This document shows positions 8,268 to 16,435 of a stretch of DNA of 64,000 bases, piece by piece. The stretch is from Stenotrophomonas maltophilia (lineage in GTDB: Bacteria; Pseudomonadota; Gammaproteobacteria; Xanthomonadales; Xanthomonadaceae). The position numbers and the translations under genes are program-made. Under the pieces are notes generated by a model, which was not told the origin of the DNA, searched no databases, and saw only the letters and a program-made list of their open reading frames with translations. How positions within the stretch are numbered: position 1 is the stretch's first letter; every line of letters begins with the position of its first letter. The stretch covers positions 2,121,001 through 2,185,000 of the forward strand of contig NZ_CP154630.1 of NCBI RefSeq assembly GCF_039555535.1, given 5' to 3'.

Positions 8268-9188
8268 ATGACTGTTGCGCAGTTCTACCCGATCGGCACC
8301 CCCGGCCAGCCCTGGGGCGACGCGGAACGCGCACAGTGGCGGGCCCGCCAGCAGCGCCAGCGCAGCTACCACGACGACGTGGTGGCCGCGCTCGAGCGCC
8401 TGGACGACAGCTTCGATGTGATCCAGTACGGCCAGCTGGACTATGCGCCGGACCATTACCCGCTGTTCGCCGTGGTCAACCACGACTGGAACCCGGCGCT
8501 GCCGACCGCGCTGATCACCGGCGGCGTGCATGGCTACGAGACCAGCGGCGTGCACGGCGCCCTGCAGTTCCTGGAACAGCAGGCCGAGCGTTACCTGGGC
8601 CGGCTGAACCTGATCGTGGCGCCGTGCGTCAGCCCGTGGGGCTACGAGCGCATCCAGCGCTGGAACCCGGACGCCATCGACCCCAACCGCAGCTTCCGTG
8701 ACGGCGGCCAGATCGTGGAAGCCGCCGCCCTGATGGCCTGGGTGGCCGAGCGCAAGCCGAACCTGCTGGTGCACCTGGACCTGCACGAGACCACCGACAG
8801 CGACCTGCACGAGTTCGATCCGGCGCGTTGTGCCCGCGACGGCAAGCCGTTCGAGCGCGACACCATCCCGGATGGCTTCTACGTGATCGGCAACAGTGAA
8901 GATCCGCAGGCCGAGTTCCAGAAGGCATTGATCACCGCCGTCGCCCCGGTCACCCATATCGCCCCGGCAGACGCCGAGGGCAACCTGGTCGGCCTCCCGC
9001 TGCAGTCGCCGGGCGTGGTCTGGGGTGAGTCGCGTTCGATCGGCGCCTGCGCCGGCTTCACCGACGCACGCTTTGCCACCACCACTGAGGTCTACCCGGA
9101 CAGCCCGCGCACCAGCCCGCAGGAATGCAACGACGCCCAGGTGGCGGCGGTGTGCGCGGGCCTGGATTTCGCCCTGGCGGCGCAGTAA
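8268..9188 (+). CDS. M14 family metallocarboxypeptidase
   Basis: A 306-residue protein. The ATG at 8268 is preceded by GGAG at good distance. Zinc-binding signatures are visible: 'GGVHGYETSG' (HxxE motif), a later His in 'HLDLHETTD', and substrate-binding 'DPNRSF'. The catalytic Glu is probably in 'TTTEVYPD'. No signal peptide is present, so it should be cytoplasmic, like the DUF2817/AspA-type M14 proteins. The gene is convergent with eptA and their 3' ends overlap by 97 bp, which is unusual and traced to an extended eptA C-terminus. Confidence 0.85.
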   Translation: MTVAQFYPIGTPGQPWGDAERAQWRARQQRQRSYHDDVVAALERLDDSFDVIQYGQLDYAPDHYPLFAVVNHDWNPALPTALITGGVHGYETSGVHGALQFLEQQAERYLGRLNLIVAPCVSPWGYERIQRWNPDAIDPNRSFRDGGQIVEAAALMAWVAERKPNLLVHLDLHETTDSDLHEFDPARCARDGKPFERDTIPDGFYVIGNSEDPQAEFQKALITAVAPVTHIAPADAEGNLVGLPLQSPGVVWGESRSIGACAGFTDARFATTTEVYPDSPRTSPQECNDAQVAAVCAGLDFALAAQ

Positions 9189-10903
9189 CGCGCCACGTTC
9201 CGGGCAGCGACCGGCATCAGCCGGCGCCGTTCTTTGGCCGGCGAGGTGGCCATCGATGGCGAAGGCGAGGCGCGGCATCCGGCGAACACATCCAGATCGC
9301 GCCGGTACACCGTGCTGTTGACTCCGAACAGGCCCAGCAGCGAGTGGAAGAGGTTGTCGTGGCTGTGCGCCCGGTGCAGGGCATTCTGGTGCAGGCAGGC
9401 CAGGTCCAGGCCTGCGTTGCGGCCGAAGTCCGGTGAAAACCACATCACCATCGGCACCTGGGTCTGCTCGCGCGGGGCGATGAAGTAGGGCGTGCCGTGC
9501 AGGTACATCCCGCGTTCGCCCAGCGACTCGCCATGGTCGGACACATAGATCAGTGCGACATCACGCTGGTCCGCATAGCCCTGCAGCAGGTCGATGGCCT
9601 TGCCCAGCAGGTGGTCGGTGTGGACCAGGGTGTTGTCATAGGTGTTGACCAGCGCCTCGTTGCTGCAATGCTGGATCTGGTTGCTGTCGCAGGTCGGGCT
9701 GAAAGCCCGCGACGCTGCGGGATACCGTTCAAAGTAGGTCGGCCCATGACTGCCGAGCTGGTGCAGCACGACCAGGGCGTCACCGTTCATGGCGCCAATG
9801 CGTGTTCCGAGCTGATGCAGCAGCACCTCGTCGTAGCAGGTGCCGTCGGCGTTGACGCATTGGCCGGCCACCTTCAGCACGGGCATGTCTTCAGTTGGCA
9901 CGCGTTCGCACACGCCCTTGCAGCCGCCATTGTTGTTGTTGCGCCAGAGCACGCTGACGCCGGTGCGCTGCAGGATGTCGAGCACGTTTTCCTCGGTTGC
10001 TGCGCGTACATCGTCGTACTGGCTGCGGGTCATCTGCGAGAACATGCACGGCACCGAGATCGCCGTTGCGGTTCCGCATGAGGAGACATCATTGAAGCTG
10101 ATGACGCCTTCCTTGCGCGAGAGCCGGGGATTGGTCGCGCGTGGGTAGCCGTTGAGCTGGAAGTTCTGTGAGCGCGCGGTCTCGCCGACGACCAGGATCA
10201 CCAGCTTCGGGCGCGGGCCTGGTATTCGCCGTGCGTCCATGCCGATCGCGCGCAGCGGTTGCTGGCGTGTGCTGTAGAGGCTCTTCAGATAACCGTGGGT
10301 ATGCCGCACCACGTTCAACGGCAGCACCTGGTCGCGGATGTAGCGGTTGTTGCGAAGCAATGACGAATAGTCCTTGTAGAACGCAAAGCCGATCGCCAGC
10401 AGCACCATCATGGATACCAGGACGTTGACTGGCCACACCAGCAGCGAACGTATCGAGCCCACCCCGCTGGCGGTGCCCATCAGGACCAGCCCGGTCGCGG
10501 GCAGCACGCCCAGCGCCAGCAGGGTCAACAGCAGTGGCAGCGACAGATAGGCGTTCAGCTCGGCCTGGTTGGTCTCGAACAGGTTCTGCACCATGCTGCG
10601 GTCGATCAGCACGTTGTAGTGAAGCATGAAGTAGCTGCAGGCGGCGCTGATGACAAGGAGCAGCACCAGCAGCGGCCTGCGCACGAACGGCAGCGCCAGC
10701 AGCGGCGTCAGCATCAGGTTGAACAGGCAGAACAGCACCAGCGGCAGGCTGGCCAGGAACAACGCACTGCGCAGGCTGTTGAGGTCGATCAGTCCCCACA
10801 GCGACTTCCAGAGGGCGATGTTCCCGATCGTGGTGAAGAACAGTGCGGCAGCCCAGACCAGAATGATCGGATGGGGCCGTGGAAAACGGAGGCATTGGCG
10901 CAC
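9092..10903 (-). CDS. eptA: Phosphoethanolamine--lipid A transferase (EptA/MCR family)
   Basis: A 603-residue inner-membrane enzyme with five N-terminal membrane segments and a periplasmic alkaline-phosphatase-like domain. Catalytic features are complete: metal ligand Glu241 in 'VVGETARSQN', nucleophile Thr280 in 'SCGTATAISVPCMFS', and the metal site 'VSDHGESLGERG', plus paired cysteines. The family adds phosphoethanolamine to lipid A and lowers polymyxin binding. It is the distal gene of a regulator-kinase-dgkA-eptA set; dgkA recycles the diacylglycerol by-product. After the usual terminus ('DLDVFAGCR') the frame continues for about 57 basic residues antisense to the M14 gene, which suggests a lost stop codon or a frameshift. 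Confidence 0.9.
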   Translation of the reverse strand: MRQCLRFPRPHPIILVWAAALFFTTIGNIALWKSLWGLIDLNSLRSALFLASLPLVLFCLFNLMLTPLLALPFVRRPLLVLLLVISAACSYFMLHYNVLIDRSMVQNLFETNQAELNAYLSLPLLLTLLALGVLPATGLVLMGTASGVGSIRSLLVWPVNVLVSMMVLLAIGFAFYKDYSSLLRNNRYIRDQVLPLNVVRHTHGYLKSLYSTRQQPLRAIGMDARRIPGPRPKLVILVVGETARSQNFQLNGYPRATNPRLSRKEGVISFNDVSSCGTATAISVPCMFSQMTRSQYDDVRAATEENVLDILQRTGVSVLWRNNNNGGCKGVCERVPTEDMPVLKVAGQCVNADGTCYDEVLLHQLGTRIGAMNGDALVVLHQLGSHGPTYFERYPAASRAFSPTCDSNQIQHCSNEALVNTYDNTLVHTDHLLGKAIDLLQGYADQRDVALIYVSDHGESLGERGMYLHGTPYFIAPREQTQVPMVMWFSPDFGRNAGLDLACLHQNALHRAHSHDNLFHSLLGLFGVNSTVYRRDLDVFAGCRASPSPSMATSPAKERRRLMPVAARNVARYCAARAKSRPAHTAATWASLHSCGLVRGLSG

Positions 10904-10976
10904 GAGCAGGTTCCGCGGAACAGGAGTGCGCGCAGTATCGAAACGGCCCTATCAGGAAGTTGTCAGGTTGGGCGGG

Positions 10977-11363
10977 CTAGCCCAGCAGGATGACGCCCCA
11001 CACCGCGCCCACCATCAACAGTGCGGTGGTCTGCGCGGCGCTGCCCATGTCCTTGGCGTTCTTGGACAGCGGATGCTGTTCCAGCGAGATGCGATCGACC
11101 ACCGCTTCGATCGCCGAGTTGAGCAGTTCCACCAGCAGGCTGATGAAGCAGACCGCCAGCACCAGCGCCCGTTCGAGCTTGCTGATGTCCAGCGCGAACG
11201 CTGCAATGATCAACAGCGCGTGCAGAAGCAGCAGCTGACGAAAGGCAGCTTCGCCGCGGAAGGTGGCGATGAAACCATCGCGCGAATGGATGAGGGTATG
11301 GAAGATGCGGCTCAGGCCGGTCTTGCCGTGCGGGTACTTGCCGCTGTCCTTGGGGTGCTGCAT
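10977..11363 (-). CDS. dgkA: Diacylglycerol kinase
   Basis: A 128-residue integral membrane enzyme with three hydrophobic helices. The signatures 'GEAAFRQ' and 'ELLNSAIEAVVDR' are the DgkA active-site motifs. It phosphorylates diacylglycerol to phosphatidic acid. Between the sensor kinase and eptA it most likely recycles the diacylglycerol released when phosphatidylethanolamine donates its head group to lipid A. The gap to eptA is 73 bp and to the kinase 59 bp. Confidence 0.92.
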   Translation of the reverse strand: MQHPKDSGKYPHGKTGLSRIFHTLIHSRDGFIATFRGEAAFRQLLLLHALLIIAAFALDISKLERALVLAVCFISLLVELLNSAIEAVVDRISLEQHPLSKNAKDMGSAAQTTALLMVGAVWGVILLG

Positions 11364-11422
11364 GCCGTTTCCGCCGTGAAGTGAGCAATCCCCAGCATGT
11401 GCACGCGCGCGTCAGGAAACCG

Positions 11423-12655
11423 TCAGATGGGCCACTCCAGGCTGAACCGGCAGCCCTGCTGCGAGGAACACACCGTCATCCTCCAACCGAGGTGCTCGAC
11501 GATGCGCTGCACGATGGACAGCCCCAGTCCCTCGCCACTGTGCGGGCTGCCGGGCACGAAGCGCTGGAACTGCCGTGGATCGATGCTGGAGGGCAGCCCG
11601 GGTCCGGTGTCAGCGACGATGAGTGCAGTGTCGTGGAGGGTGATCCGCACTTCGCCGTTTTCGGTGTACTGGCAGGCGTTGCGCAGCAGGTTCCAGATCA
11701 CGCTGTGCGCCAGATCCGCGTTGGTGTCCAGCTCGGCGTCATGCCGGGCATCAAGCGCAACGATTACCGGCTTTCCGGAAATCCAGGGCCGGCAGCGCTC
11801 CATGCAGGATTCGATCAGCGGACGCAGGGCCACCTTGTTGCGCGGCACGGTACTGGGCGCGCGTGAGAGCAGCAGCAGGCAGGTCAGCTGGCGCTGCATC
11901 TCCTGGGTGGTGCGCAGGATGCGCTGCGCGCTGGGAACCAGGTGGCTGTCGGCCGGAAGCTGGCAGGCGAGCGTCTCCGCAGCACCGCCGATGATCGCCA
12001 GCGGCGTGCGCAGCTCGTGGCTGGCATCGCCGCTGAAGCACTGTTCGCGATGCAGGAACCGTTCGAGCTCGTCACTGTGTCGGGCGAAGGCGCGGGCGAG
12101 TACACCGATCTCGTCGCGCGCGTTCTGGTAGGGAAAGGGCTTCTGGCCGTCCTGCACCGCGTCCGCCAATCGCGTGATGGGCGCGATGACGTGCGTCGCT
12201 ACCTTCCGGCCGATCAGGAGGGCGCCGAGCACGCAGATCGAAATGACCAGTGCCGCAAAGGCATTGATCAGATGTTCCAGATAGGCATAGTGCGCTGCGT
12301 CCTGCAGCAGGTAGTAGCGCTGGCCGCCGCTGTCGAAGACGCTCAGGTGCCACTCGTTGGGCGCCTCTTCGCCGTGATGGCCCGGGCCGTACTGGCGCAG
12401 CACGACAGGCGCGTCCTGGGCATCGAACAGCTGGGTCCCCGGTGGCAGGGCTGGGCGTTGGCCACGATCCAGCAAGGCCTGCAGCCTTTGCACTTCGCTG
12501 GCCTGGGTGCGCGCGACGACAGCGGCCCGGACCTGGTCGTAGTCGACCTGATCGGCCAGTACGATGAAACCCATGGCACCGGCCATCAACAGCACGAACG
12601 AGATCGTGATGCGGGTGCGCAGGCTCAGGCGGCGGTAGAGGCCTGCCGGGGTCAC
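11423..12655 (-). CDS. Sensor histidine kinase, partner of the adjacent response regulator
   Basis: A 410-residue kinase. The frame is open far upstream, but the GTG at 12655 overlaps the regulator's TGA and directly precedes the first membrane segment ('ISFVLLMAGAMGFIVLAD'), so I use it. A periplasmic loop, a second membrane segment ('FAALVISICVLGALLIG'), a HAMP region, the H-box 'SGDASHELRTPLAIIGG', the N-box 'NLLRNACQYT' and the G-box 'VADTGPGLP' follow in order. The pair controls dgkA and eptA by position, so a membrane-stress or cationic-peptide signal is likely. It resembles ColS/PhoQ-class kinases; the exact orthologue is unclear. Confidence 0.88.
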   Translation of the reverse strand: MTPAGLYRRLSLRTRITISFVLLMAGAMGFIVLADQVDYDQVRAAVVARTQASEVQRLQALLDRGQRPALPPGTQLFDAQDAPVVLRQYGPGHHGEEAPNEWHLSVFDSGGQRYYLLQDAAHYAYLEHLINAFAALVISICVLGALLIGRKVATHVIAPITRLADAVQDGQKPFPYQNARDEIGVLARAFARHSDELERFLHREQCFSGDASHELRTPLAIIGGAAETLACQLPADSHLVPSAQRILRTTQEMQRQLTCLLLLSRAPSTVPRNKVALRPLIESCMERCRPWISGKPVIVALDARHDAELDTNADLAHSVIWNLLRNACQYTENGEVRITLHDTALIVADTGPGLPSSIDPRQFQRFVPGSPHSGEGLGLSIVQRIVEHLGWRMTVCSSQQGCRFSLEWPI

Positions 12656-13326
12656 GCCTGCATGCGCCAGCCGACGCTGTGCACCGTAGTGATCAGCGCG
12701 CTGTCGAAGCTGCGGTCCACCTGCAGGCGGAGTTCGTGGATGTGGGTCCGCAATGCTCCGCTGTCCGGTGGCTCGTCGCCCCAGACCAGGTATTCCATCT
12801 CCTGCTTGCGGACCACGGCGGGCGCCGCCCGCACCAGGCACATCAGCAGCTTGTGCGAAGTGGGCGTCAGCGCAATGCAGCGGCCTTGCCGCCAGGCCTG
12901 GGGCGAGCGCGTGTCCACCTGCAGGTCCTTCCACGCCAGAACGCTCTGGACCTGGCGACCCTGTGCCCGTCGTATCAGTGCCTTGATCCGCGCATCCAGT
13001 TCTGTCAGCGAGAACGGTTTGACCAGGTAGTCGTCCGCACCCATTTCCAGGCCCTGAACGCGGTCTTCGACCGGGTCGCGCGCGGTCAGCATCAGGATCG
13101 GAACCGGATTCTGGAACTCCTGGCGCAGCTTCCTGCACAGGGCCATGCCATCCAGACGCGGCAGCATCAGGTCCAGCAGGATGGCGTCGTAATCATTCTG
13201 CGTGGCCCGGCGCAGGCCGCTGACACCGTCGCGGGCATCGTCCAGCACGTAGCCCAGCGGCTCGAAGAAGGCGTACAGATTGGCAACCAGCTCGGGGTTG
13301 TCTTCGATGATCAGCAGGCGGGTCAT
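12652..13326 (-). CDS. OmpR/PhoB-type response regulator
   Basis: A 224-residue regulator with start MTRLLIIEDN at 13326. The receiver domain shows the acidic pair in 'IIEDN', the phospho-acceptor Asp in 'ILLDLMLPRLDG', and Lys in 'YLVKPF'. The C-terminal winged helix ('LRTHIHELRLQVDR', 'TVHSVGWRM') binds DNA. Its last codon overlaps the kinase start by four bases. It is the first gene of a probable four-gene operon ending in eptA. Confidence 0.92.
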   Translation of the reverse strand: MTRLLIIEDNPELVANLYAFFEPLGYVLDDARDGVSGLRRATQNDYDAILLDLMLPRLDGMALCRKLRQEFQNPVPILMLTARDPVEDRVQGLEMGADDYLVKPFSLTELDARIKALIRRAQGRQVQSVLAWKDLQVDTRSPQAWRQGRCIALTPTSHKLLMCLVRAAPAVVRKQEMEYLVWGDEPPDSGALRTHIHELRLQVDRSFDSALITTVHSVGWRMQA

Positions 13327-13444
13327 GGCGTGCGTCCTTGCGCGTGGCCGAACTCTGCCCGATCTCTTGCCGGATGCCAATGCCCTGGCTGAATGGATCG
13401 CAATCGGCAATCGGCAATCGGCACTCACCGCCCTCAAGCGACGT

Positions 13445-13975
13445 TCAATCGGCCGGGCTGCGTGAGTCGCGGATCGAATAGATCACCGAAAAGATCTTCC
13501 AGCCCTGTTCGGTGCGGATCAGCTGCCACATTTCCTTGCCCCAGTTGGTCTTCACCCCATCGTCGTTGAAGCTGTAGTCGAACGACACCGAGGCCACGTC
13601 GCCATCCGTCTCGATCTTGGTGTTGGAGAATGTCTCTTCTTTTGGCTTGGGCGAAGCCACCGCTCCGTCGATCAGCGCGATGAAGTTGTTGGTGGGAATC
13701 TGCCGAGCCTTGATCGCATCGGGCTTGGTCTTGCGGATGTCCTGCAGGCGCGCGTCCTCGGAAACATACTGCCAGCCGATGTCTTCCGGCTTGTCCGAGA
13801 AGAACAGGCCCATGTAGGTCGGCTTGTCCTTGTTGATCAGCGAGGTGCGGAACGATTCGACCACCTGTTCGATGGCCTTGACGTCGGCGGTGGCGTTCTG
13901 TGCGGCATAGGCCGACAGGCACGCCGGAAGCAACAGGGCGAGGGCAGTGAAGCGTGCGCGTGCGTTGGGCATCAT
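13445..13975 (-). CDS. Exported NTF2/SnoaL-like protein of unknown function
   Basis: A 176-residue protein with a signal peptide (MMPNARARFTALALLLPACL, cleavage near AYAA). The mature part has the NTF2-like rhythm: an N-terminal helix 'AIEQVVESFRTSLINKDKP', a middle 'ATVEV-like' strand region 'DVASVSFDYSFNDDG', and 'MWQLIRTEQGWKIFSVIYS' near the end, which is the classic 'W.l....gW.I....' SnoaL signature. It should be periplasmic. Many members are non-catalytic binding proteins. Nothing nearby suggests a substrate. Confidence 0.65.
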   Translation of the reverse strand: MMPNARARFTALALLLPACLSAYAAQNATADVKAIEQVVESFRTSLINKDKPTYMGLFFSDKPEDIGWQYVSEDARLQDIRKTKPDAIKARQIPTNNFIALIDGAVASPKPKEETFSNTKIETDGDVASVSFDYSFNDDGVKTNWGKEMWQLIRTEQGWKIFSVIYSIRDSRSPAD

Positions 13976-14011
13976 GGGGTCCTGAGGGGGGAGTAGGGTG
14001 GCGCTGGCGCA

Positions 14012-14437
14012 TCACCGCGCGTAGGTTCGCCAGAAGAGCACGCGGCCTTCGGTCCTGTTGATGGCGACGAAGACTGACTTTCTGGATTCGGGCGCGCAGC
14101 GAAAGACGCGGTACGACGCACTGAGCGTCGCGTTGCTAGGCCACCAGTGTCGATTGAATGCAACAGGATTACTGTTGTTGAATGTGGTCGCCTGGCAATC
14201 CGCAGGAAGCTGCAGTGGTATCGCAGGGGGCTTGGCGAAGGCCAGCGCGCTGGTGTTTGAGTCGAGGTCGTGCACTTCGCGCAGGTCGGTCGCTTCGTGG
14301 GGCACCCAATCGGGAATCCATCCCTTGTTCACCATGTCGGCGTCGATGGCCTGCTGCTGGGTGTCGAACGAACTGTCCATCACCAGGCTGCAGGCGCTGA
14401 GCATCGAGCAGACTGCCAGTGCAAGAGTGCTTCTCAT
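14012..14437 (-). CDS. Small lipoprotein, paralogue of the one at 22960
   Basis: A 141-residue protein starting MRSTLALAVCSMLSAC with a lipobox (LSAC) and an AGGA ribosome site 5 bases before the ATG at 14437; upstream ATGs at 14473 and 14491 have no such site. The core 'GWIPDWVPHEATDLREVHDL' followed by 'DSNTSALAF' matches 'KWLPSWLPEDAVNIRESHDI' and 'DTNESWLVF' of the gene at 22960-23418. Both end in a short basic strand. The second copy sits beside an RHS remnant, so an immunity-type role is possible but unproven. The family is not one I can name. Confidence 0.6.
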   Translation of the reverse strand: MRSTLALAVCSMLSACSLVMDSSFDTQQQAIDADMVNKGWIPDWVPHEATDLREVHDLDSNTSALAFAKPPAIPLQLPADCQATTFNNSNPVAFNRHWWPSNATLSASYRVFRCAPESRKSVFVAINRTEGRVLFWRTYAR

Positions 14438-14495
14438 CCCGTTCCTGGCAACGGCTGTAACGCTCGTGTTCATGCTGGCATGGGCTGCCATTGAG

Positions 14496-15116
14496 CTATC
14501 GGGTCAGCGCGTCGAACAGGCGATTGCGGTCCGCATCGCTCATCGACCAGCCCTGTCCGAGCGGGGCCATGCGAACGGATTCGGTCCGGCCGCAGGCGCG
14601 GTACTGCCAGGTCTCCGAGCCATCGGGCTGGGCTTCCACGTCGATGCCCTCCAGGCGCGCGCACTGCAGCCGGGCCAGCGCCATCGGCGCGAAGTGCAGC
14701 ATGTAGTGCTGTACCCGGTCGGCCGGCATTGCCGTGCCGGCAGGCAGCGGGTGGGCCGGGCCGTACTCGGCGAGCAGGCCAACGCAGGTCGCTGCGGCGG
14801 ACAGGGGATTGCGACCGAAGGCGCGGGAGGCATCCCGCTCCACACTCTTTCCCAGAGTCTTGCCTTCCTTGCTGCTGGCATAGACCTCGGCGGCCTGCAG
14901 TTGCGCGGCGTCGAGTGTCGATAGCCAGTGCTGACGGCCCTCCTGCAACTGCAGTTTCAGGCCGGGTAGAGTCTTCTGGCAGCGCACTGCGATCGCCTGT
15001 GTCTGCACGAAATCCTGCCCACGATCGCCCGGCGTTGCGGTCGCTGTTGCCGCCGCTGGGGCAACAGCGAGGGCCATGCAGGCGATCACCAGATTCCGTC
15101 CCATTCCATTGCGCAT
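14496..15116 (-). CDS. Exported protein of unknown function
   Basis: About 206 residues. I start at the ATG at 15116 because a GAGG lies upstream at good distance; the frame is open to 15173. A signal peptide (GRNLVIACMALAVAPAAA) is followed by a mostly helical domain with six cysteines ('VRCQKTLPG', 'ATCVGLLAEYG', 'LQCARLEGI', 'YRACGRTE'), consistent with disulphides in the periplasm. I do not recognise the family. It is 4 bp from the following lipoprotein region in the same direction and may be co-transcribed with it. Confidence 0.55.
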   Translation of the reverse strand: MRNGMGRNLVIACMALAVAPAAATATATPGDRGQDFVQTQAIAVRCQKTLPGLKLQLQEGRQHWLSTLDAAQLQAAEVYASSKEGKTLGKSVERDASRAFGRNPLSAAATCVGLLAEYGPAHPLPAGTAMPADRVQHYMLHFAPMALARLQCARLEGIDVEAQPDGSETWQYRACGRTESVRMAPLGQGWSMSDADRNRLFDALTR

Positions 15117-15245
15117 CCTGCACCTCATGGCGAGTTTGACGGCGCACGCTAGCACGGATGACGGGCGCCGCAACAGGCCGGTTTGACGTTGAGGAAGGTC
15201 TGCGAGGATGATGCGCGGGCGCGCGGCGCAGGAGGGGATCTGTCA

Positions 15246-15569
15246 ATGAGGACACTGATGTGGGGGCTTGCCGGCCTGTTCTTGGCGTAGGTGGCCGGTT
15301 GCTCGGCGATCTCGGCGTGGCATTCCCACGCGCTTGCCTCGGTCCCGGTCGGGGCGAGCAGGGCCGAGGTACTGCGGGCGCTGGGGCAACCTGACGTGGT
15401 GGAGCAGGCCGGTGTTCCCTTTGCGCGCTATGCGAGCAGTGGATGCAGTGGTCGCTGTGCGCAGCGATGGTGGTATGAGAACCGGCTGGGCCTGGATACC
15501 GAAGCCTGGTCGGTAGAGCTGGATGCTTCCGATCGCGTGCTCGCAGCGTCGCGCTGGACATCACCGTAG
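15246..15569 (+). pseudogene. Lipoprotein gene with an amber codon inside its signal peptide
   Basis: The frame starts with ATG at 15246 (MRTLMWGLAGLFLA), meets an in-frame TAG at 15288-15290, and continues with VAGCSAISAWHSH, a clear lipobox (VAGC). Beyond it the frame is open for 93 more codons and reads 'VPVGASRAEVLRALGQPD', which resembles the start of SmpA/OmlA(BamE)-fold lipoproteins, then a Cys pair and 'WSVELDASDRVLAASRW'. A single base change would restore a normal lipoprotein. Either the gene is freshly inactivated, the stop is read through, or the base is a sequencing error. Confidence 0.6.
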
Positions 15570-15586
15570 AAGACCGCGACGAGCGC

Positions 15587-15904
15587 ATGCGCATCCACCG
15601 TCCTTTCATATTTATCGCAAGCCTGGCCCTGATGGCGTGGTGCACGTTGATGGGCATACTGGTGCTCATCTATGGCTTCGACGGGCAGGGCCTGCGCTGC
15701 GGCAGGCTGTGCTCACTGGAGGTCTCCATCCGCCTGCTCTTTGGTGATCGGGGATTCGAAATACTGGTGGCGATGGGGTTATTTGCCACAGCGCTGATGT
15801 GCGGGCGTACCGCACTGCGGGAGGGCATGCATGCCGGGCGGCCACGGAGGCAGGCGGGGCGCCGTGGGCGCAAACACCGCCGACCGGGGCGACCCCTGTC
15901 GTAA
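15587..15904 (+). CDS. Small membrane protein of unknown function
   Basis: 105 residues with two hydrophobic segments (about 7-28 'FIFIASLALMAWCTLMGILV' and 58-72 'FEILVAMGLFATALM') and a very basic C-terminal tail (RRQAGRRGRKHRRPGR). It begins 17 bp after the broken lipoprotein frame in the same direction. I do not recognise the family. The coding call rests on the plausible membrane topology and codon use only. Confidence 0.45.
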   Translation: MRIHRPFIFIASLALMAWCTLMGILVLIYGFDGQGLRCGRLCSLEVSIRLLFGDRGFEILVAMGLFATALMCGRTALREGMHAGRPRRQAGRRGRKHRRPGRPLS

Positions 15905-15953
15905 GGTGTCTGCACCGAGGTAAATAGCTCAGTGTGGGACGCTGCAGGTCGCT

Positions 15954-16301
15954 TCAGCGATGCAGCGCGTCAATGATCAACCCGGTGGCGATCTCCACCA
16001 GCAGGTACTCGCTATCGGACTGGCGCACCCAGCGCCGGTCGCGGCCCGGCTCGCGCAGGTCATAGCGCGCGTAGTCGTCCACCCAGTAGCGGCGGTCCAC
16101 TTCGGCCCAAGGCAGGCGGTCCCCACGACGCCAGGCCTTCTTCTGCCAGCCCGGCGGCGGCGCATCGCGGTTGTGCGGGCCGCCTGCATGCGGCGGCGGG
16201 CCGTTGCCGCGGGCGTGGTGCGGCGGATCGGCGAAGGCGGGGGCCGCAGCCAACGCGGTAGCGGTGGTCAAGGCGATGGCAAACAAACGTGTGGTCTTCA
16301 T
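15954..16301 (-). CDS. RcnB family periplasmic protein
   Basis: 115 residues starting MKTTRLFAIALTTATALAAA at 16301, with cleavage near FADPP. The mature part is His/Pro/Gly-rich and then contains 'PPPGWQKKAWRRGDRLP', 'RRYWVDDYARYDL' and 'QSDSEYLLVEIATGLII', the RcnB arrangement. RcnB proteins act in the periplasm and are linked to nickel/cobalt homeostasis in enterics; most relatives are uncharacterised. The gene stands alone, convergent with the small membrane protein. Confidence 0.75.
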   Translation of the reverse strand: MKTTRLFAIALTTATALAAAPAFADPPHHARGNGPPPHAGGPHNRDAPPPGWQKKAWRRGDRLPWAEVDRRYWVDDYARYDLREPGRDRRWVRQSDSEYLLVEIATGLIIDALHR

Positions 16302-16435
16302 GGATGTGCCTCCGTCATGGCCGCAGCATGCGGCGCTGTGGTGGGAATATAGGGCGGAGAGCGTGAATGAATACGGGTGTGCGCGGCACTTTCCTGAACA
16401 CACGGCGTGACGTGCAGTCGCCGCCCCGGAACGGA

